A DNA stretch of 64,000 bases from Streptomyces sp. 549 (GCF_030124175.1 NZ_JASKMT010000007.1:124001-188000), one strand, 5' to 3'. Positions 32,202 through 41,115 are shown, numbered from the stretch's first letter. Numbers and translations are program-made. The notes: a model not told the origin generated them from the sequence alone.

Positions 32202-33850
32202 GCGGGGGCCTCCAGCGCCCGGCGAACCTGCGGCACGGTGAGCCAGCGCTGCGGGCTGAGGATCTTGGCGATCTGCGGGGCGAACGCGGGGGAGGAGACC
32301 ACCACCTCCGCGGTGGGGCCGTCGGCCACCACCTCGCCCTGGGCGAGGATCACCACCCGGTGGGCCAGCTCCGCGGCGAGTTCCACGTCGTGGGTGGCCA
32401 GCACGATGGCGTGGCCCTCGGCCGCCAGGCCGCGCAGCACGTCCACGAGCCGGGCCTTGGCGGCGTAGTCGAGGCCGCGGGTGGGTTCGTCCAGCAGCAC
32501 CAGCGGCGGTGCCGCGGTGAGGATCACCGACAGGGCGAGCGCGAGGCGCTGCCCCTCGGACAGGTCCCGGGGGTGGCTGGAGTCGCCGACGCCCGGCAGC
32601 AGGGTGCTGACCAGTGCCCGGCAGGTGCCGGGCGCGGCACCCGCGTCGTGGTCGGCCGCGGTGCACTCGGCGCCGACGGTGTCGGCGTAGAGCAGGTCGC
32701 GGGGCTCCTGCGGGACGAGTCCGACCTGCCGCAGCAGTTCCGGCGGTCGGGTGCGGTGCGGGGTGAGCCCGCCGACCTCCACCTGCCCGCCGGCGGGTTC
32801 GTGGCTGCCGACGAGCGCGCCCATCAGGGTGGACTTTCCGGCGCCGTTGCGTCCCATCAGCGCCACCGTCTCCCCGGCGCGCACGGTCAGGGACACCTCG
32901 TGCAGCACGGTGCGGCGACCGCGCCGGACGGTGAGCCGGGTGGTGCGGGCGGCCGGGGTGCGTGCGGCGGGGATGCGCGAGCGGTCCGGCCCGGTGGCGG
33001 TGTCCTGCGCCTGCGGGTGCTCGGGCGGCGGGTGCGCGGCCAGATCCTCCCGCAGCCCGGCCGAGCGGCGTCGCGCGTCGCGCACCGACAGCGGCAGCGG
33101 CGACCAGCCGGCGAGCCGGCCCAGCGCGACGACCGGCGGGTGCACGGGGGAGACGGCCATCAGCTCCGCCGGGTCGCCCAGTACGGCGGGCTCGCCGGGG
33201 CCGGGCAGCAGCAGGACCTGGTCGGCGTACTGCACGACCCGCTCCAGCCGGTGCTCGGCCATCAGCACGGTGGTGCCCAGGTCGTGCACCAGGCGCTGCA
33301 GCACGGCCAGCACCTCCTCGGCGGCGGCCGGGTCGAGGGCCGACGTCGGCTCGTCCAGGACCAGCACCGCCGGGTGGGTGGTGAGCACGGAGCCGATCGC
33401 CACCCGCTGCTGCTGCCCGCCGGACAGGGTGGCCAGTGGCCGGTCGCGCAGTTCGGCCAGCCCCAGCAGGTCGAGGGTCTCCTCCACGCGGCGGCGCATG
33501 GTGGCGGGTGGCAGGCCGAGCGACTCCATGCCGTAGGCGAGTTCGTCCTCGACGGTGTCGGTGACGAAGTGCGCCTGCGGGTCCTGGCCCACGGTGCCGA
33601 CCACGTCCGCCAGTTCGCGTGGCCGGTGGGTGCGGGTGTCGCGCCCACCGACGGTCACCCTGCCGTGCAGGGTGCCGCCGGTGAAGTGCGGCACCAGGCC
33701 GGACACAGTGCCCAGCAGTGTCGACTTGCCGACTCCCGACGGTCCGACGAGCAGGGCGAGTTCGCCCTCCGGGATGCTGAGGTCAACACCCGAGACAGCC
33801 GGTGCGGCGGCACCCTCGTACGTCACCGATACCTGTTCGAAACGGATCAC
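32198..33850 (-). CDS. ECF transporter ATPase, two fused nucleotide-binding domains
   Basis: A 550-aa ATPase with two ABC domains in tandem. The first has Walker A GPSGVGKST (residue about 39), signature LSGGQQQR and Walker B VLVLDEPTSALD; the second has GRNGAGKST, signature LSEGQRLAL and LLDEPTRGLD. Equivalent to EcfA1 and EcfA2 joined. A charged linker with Ala/Pro runs between about residues 245 and 310. GTG start overlapping the T-component stop (GTGA). It drives vitamin uptake together with the T and S proteins. Confidence 0.9.
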   Translation of the reverse strand: MIRFEQVSVTYEGAAAPAVSGVDLSIPEGELALLVGPSGVGKSTLLGTVSGLVPHFTGGTLHGRVTVGGRDTRTHRPRELADVVGTVGQDPQAHFVTDTVEDELAYGMESLGLPPATMRRRVEETLDLLGLAELRDRPLATLSGGQQQRVAIGSVLTTHPAVLVLDEPTSALDPAAAEEVLAVLQRLVHDLGTTVLMAEHRLERVVQYADQVLLLPGPGEPAVLGDPAELMAVSPVHPPVVALGRLAGWSPLPLSVRDARRRSAGLREDLAAHPPPEHPQAQDTATGPDRSRIPAARTPAARTTRLTVRRGRRTVLHEVSLTVRAGETVALMGRNGAGKSTLMGALVGSHEPAGGQVEVGGLTPHRTRPPELLRQVGLVPQEPRDLLYADTVGAECTAADHDAGAAPGTCRALVSTLLPGVGDSSHPRDLSEGQRLALALSVILTAAPPLVLLDEPTRGLDYAAKARLVDVLRGLAAEGHAIVLATHDVELAAELAHRVVILAQGEVVADGPTAEVVVSSPAFAPQIAKILSPQRWLTVPQVRRALEAPA

Positions 33851-35109
33851 CGTGCCGGCTTCCCCTCGTGCTCCCCGTGCTTCCTGGACCGTGCTCCGGA
33901 CTGCTGTGCTCCGAACTCCCGTGCTCCGGACTCCCGGCCGCCGTGCTTCTCCCCGTGCTCGGCGTCGTGCTCCCCGCTGTTCCGGGCATCGGTGCGCCGC
34001 CGTTCCGGCGGCAGCGGTGCGACGACGGCGGGCAGCAGGCCGAGCAGTACGGCCGCGGCCGGCCACCAGGGCAGCACGGGTACGGTGAGCGGCACCGCCG
34101 GGGGGTGGAGCGCGGCGGGTTCCCGCACTCCGGCCCAGATCATCGCGGCGGCGACCGCGACGCCCGAGCCCGACACCAGCCAGGCGCGGACGCCCCAGCG
34201 GTCCGGCCGGTACCGGGTGCGCACGGCCCGCCGCCCGCCCAGCCACAGCCCGCCCAGTGCCGCCACCAGCCCCAGCAGCAGCACCGGCAGGCCGTACGCC
34301 GCGCCCTGCGGCGCGAGCAGCCCGTATGTGCCGGCGCACACGCCCAGCAGCCCGCCCAGGGTCAGCGCGGTGGTGGTGTGCCGCACCGCGGCCGGCACCC
34401 GGGCGGTCCGGCCGTAGCCGCGGGCGTCCATGGCGGCGGCCAGCGCCACCGAGCGCTCCAGCGCGCCCTCCAGCACCGGCAGGGCGACCTGGAGCACGGC
34501 CCGCACGCCCCGGTCGGCCCGGCCGCGCAGCCGCCGTGCGGCCCGCAACCGGACCACGTCGGCGACCAGGTTCGGCGCGAAGGTCATCGCGACCACCACC
34601 GCCACTCCCATCTCGTACAGCGCGCCGGGCAGCGACTTCAGCAGCCGGGCCGGGTTCGCCAGCGCGTTGGCCGCGCCCACGCAGGCCAGCAGCGCGGCCA
34701 GCTTCATGCCGTCGTACAGGGCGAACAGCAGCCCCTCGGCCGTCACCCGGCCCCCGAGCCGCACACCCTGCGCCCAGTCGGGCAGCGGCACCTCGGGCAG
34801 CGTCAGCAGCACGTGGGTGCCCGGCACCGGCGAGCCCAGCAGTACCGCGAAGACCAGCCGGACCGCGAGCACCAGCAGGCCCAGCTTCAGGAAGGTCAGG
34901 TAGCTGCGCGCCCAGGGCGCGTCGGTGCGGCGGGCGGCGACGACGTAGCCGGCCACCGCCACCAGCAGGGCCAGCAGCAGGGGGTTGGTCGTGCGGGACG
35001 CGGCGGCGGCCAGCCCCAGCGCCCAGAGCCACCAGGCCCCGGCGTGCAGGGCGGTGGCCCGGTCCGCCTGCGGGGCCCGCAGCACGGCGGTGCGGGTGCC
35101 GCCGGTCAT
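33847..35109 (-). CDS. ECF transporter transmembrane (T) component, CbiQ/EcfT-like
   Basis: A 420-aa membrane protein with the two coupling motifs of EcfT/CbiQ: AARRLRGRADRG and AAMDARGYGRTARV near residues 195 and 235, the second carrying the ARG signature that touches the ATPase. Some six helices flank them, and further C-terminal helices are present. The last 50 residues are unusually rich in His, Glu and Gly (EHDAEHGEKHGG) and probably disordered. ATG start overlapping the stop of the preceding SCO2322-type gene. Confidence 0.85.
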   Translation of the reverse strand: MTGGTRTAVLRAPQADRATALHAGAWWLWALGLAAAASRTTNPLLLALLVAVAGYVVAARRTDAPWARSYLTFLKLGLLVLAVRLVFAVLLGSPVPGTHVLLTLPEVPLPDWAQGVRLGGRVTAEGLLFALYDGMKLAALLACVGAANALANPARLLKSLPGALYEMGVAVVVAMTFAPNLVADVVRLRAARRLRGRADRGVRAVLQVALPVLEGALERSVALAAAMDARGYGRTARVPAAVRHTTTALTLGGLLGVCAGTYGLLAPQGAAYGLPVLLLGLVAALGGLWLGGRRAVRTRYRPDRWGVRAWLVSGSGVAVAAAMIWAGVREPAALHPPAVPLTVPVLPWWPAAAVLLGLLPAVVAPLPPERRRTDARNSGEHDAEHGEKHGGRESGAREFGAQQSGARSRKHGEHEGKPAR

Positions 35110-35837
35110 TCCCGCCGCCGCCTCGCCTGCCACATCGCGCCGCCGGCCAGCACCGCCACCGTCACCACACCGGCGACCAGCGGCAGCACGCCGCCGCCCG
35201 AGTCCTCCTGCCCGTCCCGTCCGTCGCTGCCCTGCCCACCGTCCCGCGCGTCTGCGTCCGGAGCAGGGGTGGTCTCGCCGGCATCCGGCGAGGGGTCGGA
35301 GCCGACGCGTTCGCCGCAGCCCGCGGCCGGGTAGCCGGCGATGCCGCACAGCAGCGCGTCGGAGTTGTAGCGCAACGGCTTGGCGACCGCCGCCAGCGCG
35401 TCGGCCGCCGTCCCGTCGGAGTCGAGCGACGCACACCCGCTGCGGGGCTTCGGCGGCGACTCCCCGCCGGGCGCGTCACCGGCGGTGCCGGGGTCGACGA
35501 CCACCGCGACGCGCTTGCCGTCCGCGGGCGCCGGGGCGTCCGCGCACAGCCCGGCGAAGTCGGGGTCCTGCCGGGGCCGTGCGGCGTCGGCGGAGTCCGC
35601 GCTGACCGCGAAGCGGAAGCCGACCACCTGGCCGTCGGCGGGCCGCAGGGTGCCCGGCCCCTGGGTGGCGTAGGTCCACTCGCCGCCGCTGCCGGACGTC
35701 CAGAACGACCAGTAGCGGTAGCCCTCGGCCTGCGCGGCGGGCGCGCCGAGCAGCAGCAGCGCGGCGGCCGTGGCGGCCGCGAGTGCCGCGGTCACCGCGA
35801 TCCGCAGACGGGCGGGCAGCCCGGCGCGCCCCCGCAT
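35106..35837 (-). CDS. SCO2322-type secreted, membrane-tethered protein
   Basis: A 243-aa protein with a signal peptide (1-37, APAAQA-E), a soluble region starting YRYWSFWTSGSGGEWTYA, and a C-terminal membrane helix (residues about 215-235) with an Arg-rich end (WQARRRRE), so it is anchored with the body outside. The aromatic beta-rich motif and its position, next to an alpha-toroid protein and a B12 transporter, recall the C-terminal beta-domain of intrinsic factor (DUF4430-like); that similarity is by eye. Four cysteines could form disulfides. Overlaps its neighbours by 4 bases and 1 base. Confidence 0.65.
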   Translation of the reverse strand: MRGRAGLPARLRIAVTAALAAATAAALLLLGAPAAQAEGYRYWSFWTSGSGGEWTYATQGPGTLRPADGQVVGFRFAVSADSADAARPRQDPDFAGLCADAPAPADGKRVAVVVDPGTAGDAPGGESPPKPRSGCASLDSDGTAADALAAVAKPLRYNSDALLCGIAGYPAAGCGERVGSDPSPDAGETTPAPDADARDGGQGSDGRDGQEDSGGGVLPLVAGVVTVAVLAGGAMWQARRRRE

Positions 35838-37144
35838 CAGCTGTCCTGCTTCTTCTTGTTGCGCAGGCTGACGAGCAGCCCGACACCCACACCGGCCACC
35901 AGTACGGCGCCGACCGTCCACCAGGCGACACCAGAGCCGTCTTCGGAGGAGTCGGACTGCTCGCCGTCGGCGTCGGAATCGGCCGGCTTCCCGCCCGTTC
36001 CGCCGGTGCCTTCGGCCGCGGCCGGCTCGGGGCCGGTGGCGTTGAGCCGCTCCACCAGGTCCGCGCCGCCGAACGCGGTCGGGTCGCCGCCGGTGGCGTG
36101 CACGCCCAGCACCAGCTGTCCCAGCGCCGCCGGGTCCTCGGTGGCCCTGTCCCAGCCGTCGAGGTTCTTCTCCAGCCAGCCCAGCGGGCCGCGCGCCGCC
36201 TCGGGGTACCCGGCCGCGGCCAGCGCGAGCACGGCGAGCGAGGTGGTGCCGTGGTCCGGCTGGTCCTCCGCACCGGCGAAGGACGACATCAGGTGGTCAC
36301 CGTTCTTTTGCAGCACGCCGTGGAGGTAGGCCGCCGCGGCCGCTGCGGAGTCCTGCTGCCGGTAGCTGTCGCCGTCGTCGCAGGACGGCGCCTCGACGGC
36401 TGTGTCCCCGCCGTCCCCGCCGTCGCCGTTCTCGGCGGGCGGCACGACCAGGCCGCGGCCGGCGGCGGCGGTGGTGGCCGCAGCGGTCGCCAGGTCGTTG
36501 GCGCTGAGTGTGCCGTCGGCGTCCGGCTGGTGGGCGAAGGCGCCGCGCTTGTCCGCGTCGGCGTCGCAGCCCAGCTGGAGGGCGCGCAGGGCGTCGTAGG
36601 GCGACCTGCCGCCCTTGCGTACGTCCGCCGGCTTGTCCCCGGCGGCCACGAGCGCGCCGACGACCAGGGCGGTGGAGTTGGCGTCGGAATCGCCGGCCTC
36701 GGGGTCTCCGGGGTGGAAGCCCCAGCCGCCGTCGTCGTTCTGCACGCTCTTCAGCCACTCCACGGCCGGCTCCACCACGTCCGGGTGCCCGCCGGTGGCC
36801 GCCAGCGCCTGCACGGCCGCGGCGGTGGCGTTGCTCTCCGGCTTGTCCTTCGCGCCGCACGGGGTGCCGGCGTCGGGACGGTACGCGGGGAACGCGCCGT
36901 CCTCGCACTGCTGCCCGGCCAGCCAGTCCAGTGCCTGCTTCGCCGGCGTCACGCCGGCGGCGTCCTGGGCCAGCAGTGCGACCGACTGCCGCAACACGCC
37001 GTCGTACTGCGGGTCGCCCTTGCCGTACAGCCCGGCGGGCAGGCCCTTGGGGGAGGGCGACTCGTCGGCTGCGGCCACCGGTGCCGCGACCGCCGCGAGT
37101 GCGGCGGTCGCGGTCAGGGCCGCGGCGGTGCGACGGAGGTACAT
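35837..37144 (-). CDS. Secreted alpha-toroid (prenyltransferase/squalene-oxidase repeat) protein
   Basis: A 435-aa protein: signal peptide (residues 1-26), a chain of about six alpha-alpha repeats with terpene-cyclase-like motifs (CEDGAFPAY at about 80, NDDGGWGFHPGD at about 138, SYRQQDSAAAAAAY at about 275), and a C-terminal membrane helix with KKK tail. This is the (alpha/alpha)6 barrel found in transcobalamin, intrinsic factor and prenyltransferases, but export excludes a prenyltransferase role. As first gene after the B12 riboswitch it may capture cobalamin outside the cell. ATG 37144 chosen; its stop overlaps the next start by 1 base. Confidence 0.72.
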   Translation of the reverse strand: MYLRRTAAALTATAALAAVAAPVAAADESPSPKGLPAGLYGKGDPQYDGVLRQSVALLAQDAAGVTPAKQALDWLAGQQCEDGAFPAYRPDAGTPCGAKDKPESNATAAAVQALAATGGHPDVVEPAVEWLKSVQNDDGGWGFHPGDPEAGDSDANSTALVVGALVAAGDKPADVRKGGRSPYDALRALQLGCDADADKRGAFAHQPDADGTLSANDLATAAATTAAAGRGLVVPPAENGDGGDGGDTAVEAPSCDDGDSYRQQDSAAAAAAYLHGVLQKNGDHLMSSFAGAEDQPDHGTTSLAVLALAAAGYPEAARGPLGWLEKNLDGWDRATEDPAALGQLVLGVHATGGDPTAFGGADLVERLNATGPEPAAAEGTGGTGGKPADSDADGEQSDSSEDGSGVAWWTVGAVLVAGVGVGLLVSLRNKKKQDS

Positions 37145-37298
37145 GCGGGTGCCTTTCGGGTGAGCGGGAGCGCAGCCGGGCACCGCCGGCCGGCCGCGCT
37201 CACGACGCGGCGGACACCGGGCTCAGCTGCCGTACTCCTCGACGGTGCCGGTCCCCGGGACCGCCTGCGTGCGGCGGCCACCGGCTTCCGGGAGCCTG

Positions 37299-37319
37299 CG
37301 CCCTCCGCTGCGGAGGGCG
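37299..37319 (-). promoter_or_regulatory. Expression-platform hairpin
   Basis: CGCCCTCCGC and GCGGAGGGCG form a perfect 10-bp palindrome with one base between. It lies just downstream of the riboswitch on the minus strand, about 155 bp before the gene, and probably acts as terminator or sequestering stem. Confidence 0.5.
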
Positions 37320-37320
37320 G

Positions 37321-37460
37321 GCCCACGCCTGGGCGTTCCGGCTCGCGGGTCCGCACGGCACGGCCGGGCGGGCACCGCTCACGGTTGCGGGTCAGCGCCG
37401 GGTTTCCACCGGCTTCCCCCGGGCGAGGGCGGGAACTGCGTCAGCCACTGTATCCGGGCA
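37321..37460 (-). promoter_or_regulatory. Cobalamin (B12) riboswitch
   Basis: On the minus strand the core reads GGGGGAAGCCGGTGGAAAC, then CGGCGCTGACCCGCAACCGTG (near 37375-37412), closely matching GGGAAxCYGGUGxxAAxCCGGxxCUGxCCCGCAACxGU; it is followed by a B12-box-like GAGCCGGAACGCCCAGGC near 37329-37350. Vitamin B12 binding shuts off the downstream genes, here the ECF operon starting at 37144. The 5' boundary is approximate. Confidence 0.82.
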
Positions 37461-37523
37461 GGCCGCGGGTCGGGTGGCGGCCCGTCCGGGCCGGCGGCTG
37501 AGGCGCCCCGGGTGTCAGGGGCG

Positions 37524-38615
37524 TCAGGGGGTGGGCGCGCCGGCGGACGGGCAGCAGTCGGGGACCAGCCCCCAGGGCAGCCGCTCGCCGCTGAACACCT
37601 GCGTCGTCGCCTCGTCGCCGCCGAGCGCGGCGACCGCCAGCAGCACCGAGGCGGCCGTCCACGCCGTCTTCTCCCTCGGCCACACCGCCTCGTCGTCGAA
37701 GACGTACCCGGTCCAGTACATGCCGTCCTCGGTCCGCAGGTGCTGTATCCAGCGCAGGATGTCCAGCGCCTTGTCGGACTCGCCCATCACCCACAGGGCC
37801 AGCGCCAGTTCGGCGCTCTCCCCGCCGGTGACCCACGGGTTGGGCGACACGCAGCGCACCCCCAGGCCGGGCACCACGAACTCGTCCCACCCCTCGTCGA
37901 TGCGTCGCCGGGCGGCGTCGCCGGTGACCGCGCCGCCGAGGATCGGGTAGTACCAGTCCATCGAGTAGCGGGACTTGTCCAGGAAGCGCTCCGGGTGGCA
38001 ACGCACCGCGTGGCCCAGCCAGCCGGCGGCAAGTTCCCAGTCGGGCTGCGGCTCCTCCTGGTGCTCGGCGACGGCCAGCGCGCAGCGCAGCGCCTGGTGG
38101 ATCGACGCGGACCCGGTCAGCAGGGCGTCGGTGACCGGGGTGCCGTCGGGCTCCCGCTTCCATCCGATCTGCCCGCCCGGCTGCTGGAGTGCCAGGACGA
38201 ACTCCACCGCCCGGCTCACCACCGGCCACATGCGGTCCAGGAACGCGTCGTCGCCCGTCGACAGGTAGTGGTGCCACACCCCGACGGCGACGTACGCGCA
38301 GAAGTTGGACTCCCGGCTGAGGTCGGTCGGCTCGGACGCGTCCCCGTCGCGGTAGGCCGCGTACCAGGCGCCGTCCGGCAGCTGGTGGTCGGCGAGCCAC
38401 TGGTAGGCGGCCTCCGCCCGGGTGTGCTCCCCGGCGGTGTCCAGGGCCATCGCCGCCTCGACGTGGTCCCACGGGTCGAGGTGGTGGCCGCGGAACCAGG
38501 GGATGGCGCCGTCCGTCCGCTGCACCGCGGCGATGCCGGCGACCGTCGCGGTGGCCTGCCCGGCGGTCAGCACGCCGGGCAGCACGAGCCGTTCGGTGCG
38601 CTCGGAGTTCGTCAC
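37524..38615 (-). CDS. Alpha-toroid prenyltransferase-like protein, GT/methyltransferase operon
   Basis: A 363-aa soluble alpha/alpha-toroid protein with terpene-cyclase-like repeats (HVEAAMALDTAGEHTRAEAAY, LPDGAWYAAYRDGD, YSMDWYYPILGG, EDGMYWTGYVF). No signal peptide or membrane helix, so it works in the cytosol. It may be a glycosidase- or prenyl-transferase-like enzyme; the known family has varied activities. It is the third gene of an operon with the methyltransferase (GTGA overlap) and glycosyltransferase, so it probably acts on the same glycoconjugate. Confidence 0.72.
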   Translation of the reverse strand: MTNSERTERLVLPGVLTAGQATATVAGIAAVQRTDGAIPWFRGHHLDPWDHVEAAMALDTAGEHTRAEAAYQWLADHQLPDGAWYAAYRDGDASEPTDLSRESNFCAYVAVGVWHHYLSTGDDAFLDRMWPVVSRAVEFVLALQQPGGQIGWKREPDGTPVTDALLTGSASIHQALRCALAVAEHQEEPQPDWELAAGWLGHAVRCHPERFLDKSRYSMDWYYPILGGAVTGDAARRRIDEGWDEFVVPGLGVRCVSPNPWVTGGESAELALALWVMGESDKALDILRWIQHLRTEDGMYWTGYVFDDEAVWPREKTAWTAASVLLAVAALGGDEATTQVFSGERLPWGLVPDCCPSAGAPTP

Positions 38616-39409
38616 GCCCGCACCCCGGAGACCGCAGCGGCGGTGTCGGCGCCGGCTGCCGGTTCGGCTTCAGCCGCCGTCTCCGGGGTGTGCGGCTTGG
38701 TGGCGTAGGCGACGAAGCTCTTGCCGATCAGCGGGTCGAGCGCGCGTTCCGCCAGGCGGGTGGCGAGCGGGCGCTTCATGATGTCCCAGACCAGCAGCTT
38801 GTGGTACGCCCGGACCGGCAGCGCGGCCTCGTCCCCGTCCCGGCGGACGCCGAACGCGCACTTGAGCCACCAGTAGGGCGAGTGCAGGCCGTGCGCGTGG
38901 TGGGTGCCGTAGGGCCGCAGGCCCGCCTCCCGCATCCGGCCCAGCAGCTCGTCCGCCCGGTAGATGCGGATGTGCCCGCCCTCCACCTCGTGGTACTCGT
39001 CGGACAGCGCCCAGCACACCTTCTCCGGGCCGTAGCGCGGCACGGTCACCGCGATCCGCCCTCCGGGCCGCAGCACCCTGACCATCTCGGCGAGCACACC
39101 CTTGTCGTCGGGGATGTGCTCCATCACCTCGGAGATGATGACGACGTCGAAGCTGCTGTCGGGGAACGGCAGGGCCAGCGCGTCACCCTCCATGGCGGTG
39201 GCGGTCGCGCCCGCCGGTGCCTCGCCGGCCTCCTTCATGGCGGCGAACCAGGTGGCCACCTCGCGGATCTCGTCGGCGTTGCGATCGAGCGCGACCACGC
39301 GGGCTCCGCGGCGGTAGCACTCGAAGGCGTGGCGGCCGGCGCCGCAGCCCAGGTCGAGCACCCGGTCGCCGGGGGCGAGGGGGAACCGGGAAAAATCGAC
39401 GGTCAGCAC
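38612..39409 (-). CDS. SAM-dependent methyltransferase, Rv0224c-like
   Basis: A 265-aa class I methyltransferase: motif I RVLDLGCGAGRHAFECYRRG, ALDRN, SFDVVIISEVMEHIPDD and VRVLRPGGRIAVTVPR. The body, including WALSDEYHEVEGGHIRIYRADEL and HSPYWWLKCAFG, resembles M. tuberculosis Rv0224c as I remember it. It probably methylates a sugar or lipid made with the upstream glycosyltransferase. GTG start at 39409; the stop overlaps the next gene by 4 bases. Codon use matches its neighbours. Confidence 0.78.
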   Translation of the reverse strand: MLTVDFSRFPLAPGDRVLDLGCGAGRHAFECYRRGARVVALDRNADEIREVATWFAAMKEAGEAPAGATATAMEGDALALPFPDSSFDVVIISEVMEHIPDDKGVLAEMVRVLRPGGRIAVTVPRYGPEKVCWALSDEYHEVEGGHIRIYRADELLGRMREAGLRPYGTHHAHGLHSPYWWLKCAFGVRRDGDEAALPVRAYHKLLVWDIMKRPLATRLAERALDPLIGKSFVAYATKPHTPETAAEAEPAAGADTAAAVSGVRA

Positions 39410-39442
39410 GGTGGCTCTGCTTTCGTCCGGGAGAGGAATCTG

Positions 39443-39544
39443 GGTGGGCGGCGGGAGGTCAGGTGCGGGGCGGCGGGAGGTCAGGTGTGGGGCGGCGGGA
39501 GGTCAGGTGTGGGGCGGCGGGCGTGAGGTCGGGTGGGCGGCGGG
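39443..39544. repeat. Minisatellite, 22-bp unit, about four copies
   Basis: Units of the form GGGCGGCGGGAGGTCAGGTGTG; the first units are nearly identical and the last is diverged (GCGTGAGGTCGGGTG). It lies in the 147-bp gap between methyltransferase and glycosyltransferase genes of one operon, just upstream of the methyltransferase start. Confidence 0.8.
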
Positions 39545-39556
39545 GGAGCGGCCGGC

Positions 39557-40864
39557 TCAGACGGGGTGGTGGTGGGCCAGGGCTTCGCGGTAGCGGCGCA
39601 CGGTACCGATCGCCGCCTGCTCCCAGGTGAAGCGGCCCATCACCCGTTCGCGCCCGGCGGCGCCCAGGCGGCGGCGCAGCGCGTCGTCGCCCAGCAGCCG
39701 CCCGAGGGCACCGGCAAGCGCGCCGGCGTCACCGGGCGGCACCGCCAGGCAGGTGTCGCCGTCGGCGCCGGTGACCTCGGGAATGGCCCCGCCGGTGGTG
39801 GCGACCAGTGGCGTGCCGGTCGCCATGGCCTCGGCGGCCGGCAGCGAGAAGCCCTCGTACAGCGACGGCACGCAGGCGACCTGGGCGCCGCGCACCAGGT
39901 CGGCCAGTTCCCCGTCGCTGATGCCCTTGACGAACTCGACGGCTCGGGACAGTCCGAGACGGTCGATGGCCGCCGCCACCGGGCCGTCGTCGGCCCGCTT
40001 GCCGACCACCACCAGGTGCGCGTCCGGGTGCTCGGTGCGGACCTTCGCCAGTGCCTCGACGAGGTGCACCAGGCCCTTCAGCGGCACGTCGGCGCTGGAG
40101 GTGGTGACGATGCGGCCGGGTACCTCGGGCACGGACGGGTCGGGGGAGAACACCCGCGCGTCCGCGCCGATGTGGACGACGTGCACCCGGTCCGCGCGCA
40201 CCCCGAGGTGGTCGACGATCTCCTGCCGGGAGCTGCCGGAGACGGTGAGCACCGACGGCAGCCTGCGGGCCACCCGCTTCTGCATGCGGGTGAAGCCGTA
40301 CCAGCGGCGCACGGACAGCTGCCTCGTCAGGCCGCGGGCCGCGGCGAGGTCCAGCGCACGGTCCACGGTGATGGGGTGGTGGATGGTGGTGACCAGCGGC
40401 GCGCCCAGATCGCGGAGCAGGCCGTATCCCAGCGTCTGGTTGTCGTGCACCACGTCGAAGTCGCCGCGGCGGGCGGCGAGGTGGCGGCGGGCGCGCAGCG
40501 AGAAGGTGAGCGGTTCGGGGAAGCCGCCGGTCCACATGGTGCCGACCTCCAGCGCGTCGACCCAGTCCCGGTACTCGCCCGGTCGCGGCGTGCGGAACGG
40601 GTCGGGCTGCCGGTACAGGTCCAGGCTGGGCAGTTCGGTCAGCGTGACGCCGTCGTCGACCACCGGGTAGGGCTGGGCGCCGATCACCTCGACGCTGTGG
40701 CCGAGGCGCACCAGCTCGCGCGACAGGTGGCGGACGTAGACGCCCTGGCCGCCGCAGAACGGGTTGCCCTTGTAGGTGAGCAGCGCGATCCGCAGCGGGC
40801 GGCCCGGGTCGTCCGCGGTATGCGGGGGGCCGGCCACCGTGCCCGGTACGGCTTCTGCGGTCAC
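39557..40864 (-). CDS. GT4-family glycosyltransferase, Rv0225-like
   Basis: A 435-aa GT-B enzyme. The N-terminal domain has the donor-proximal LLTYKGNPFCGGQGVYVRHL motif, and the C-terminal has SLYEGFSLPAAEAMATGTP, the E-x7-E signature of family 4. The substrate is unknown; the close look of the N-terminus to mycobacterial Rv0225 (memory) suggests a cell-envelope lipid glycoside. GTG start at 40864; a KstR-type operator lies 55 bp upstream, so steroid- or CoA-thioester-responsive control is possible. First gene of the operon with the methyltransferase and alpha-toroid genes. Confidence 0.82.
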   Translation of the reverse strand: MTAEAVPGTVAGPPHTADDPGRPLRIALLTYKGNPFCGGQGVYVRHLSRELVRLGHSVEVIGAQPYPVVDDGVTLTELPSLDLYRQPDPFRTPRPGEYRDWVDALEVGTMWTGGFPEPLTFSLRARRHLAARRGDFDVVHDNQTLGYGLLRDLGAPLVTTIHHPITVDRALDLAAARGLTRQLSVRRWYGFTRMQKRVARRLPSVLTVSGSSRQEIVDHLGVRADRVHVVHIGADARVFSPDPSVPEVPGRIVTTSSADVPLKGLVHLVEALAKVRTEHPDAHLVVVGKRADDGPVAAAIDRLGLSRAVEFVKGISDGELADLVRGAQVACVPSLYEGFSLPAAEAMATGTPLVATTGGAIPEVTGADGDTCLAVPPGDAGALAGALGRLLGDDALRRRLGAAGRERVMGRFTWEQAAIGTVRRYREALAHHHPV

Positions 40865-40918
40865 TCGCGGCCCCCTTCAGGCTGGGCTTTCGCGGGAGCG
40901 TAACCGCTCGCGCCGAGG

Positions 40919-40932
40919 TAGAACAAGTTTCA
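40919..40932. promoter_or_regulatory. KstR-type operator (TNNAACNNGTTNNA)
   Basis: TAGAACAAGTTTCA matches the KstR consensus at every fixed position. It lies in the gap between the glycosyltransferase operon (minus) and the KstR-like regulator gene (plus), 55 bp upstream of the operon start and 184 bp upstream of the regulator ATG. A chance match is not excluded. Confidence 0.65.
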
Positions 40933-41115
40933 CCGGCGGGCATATCCTGCCCTCGTCCGGCTTTTGAATCTACCGGCCGGTCACCGCGTGAAGCCCGCCG
41001 GACCTGGTGATTCGCACCACGACCGGGCGGCCTGCCACGATGCGACGGGCCGAGCGGACCCGTTCGCCCGTCGCAACCTCCCAGCCCACCGAGTCCGGAG
41101 CGGCATCACCAGCAC

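Larger units (their letters stand above)
37145..37523. other. 380-bp leader holding the cobalamin riboswitch
   Basis: The gap between the alpha-toroid gene and the next operon contains no gene. It carries the riboswitch (37321-37460) and a strong hairpin (37299-37319) on the minus strand; the rest is plain GC-rich sequence. Confidence 0.6.
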
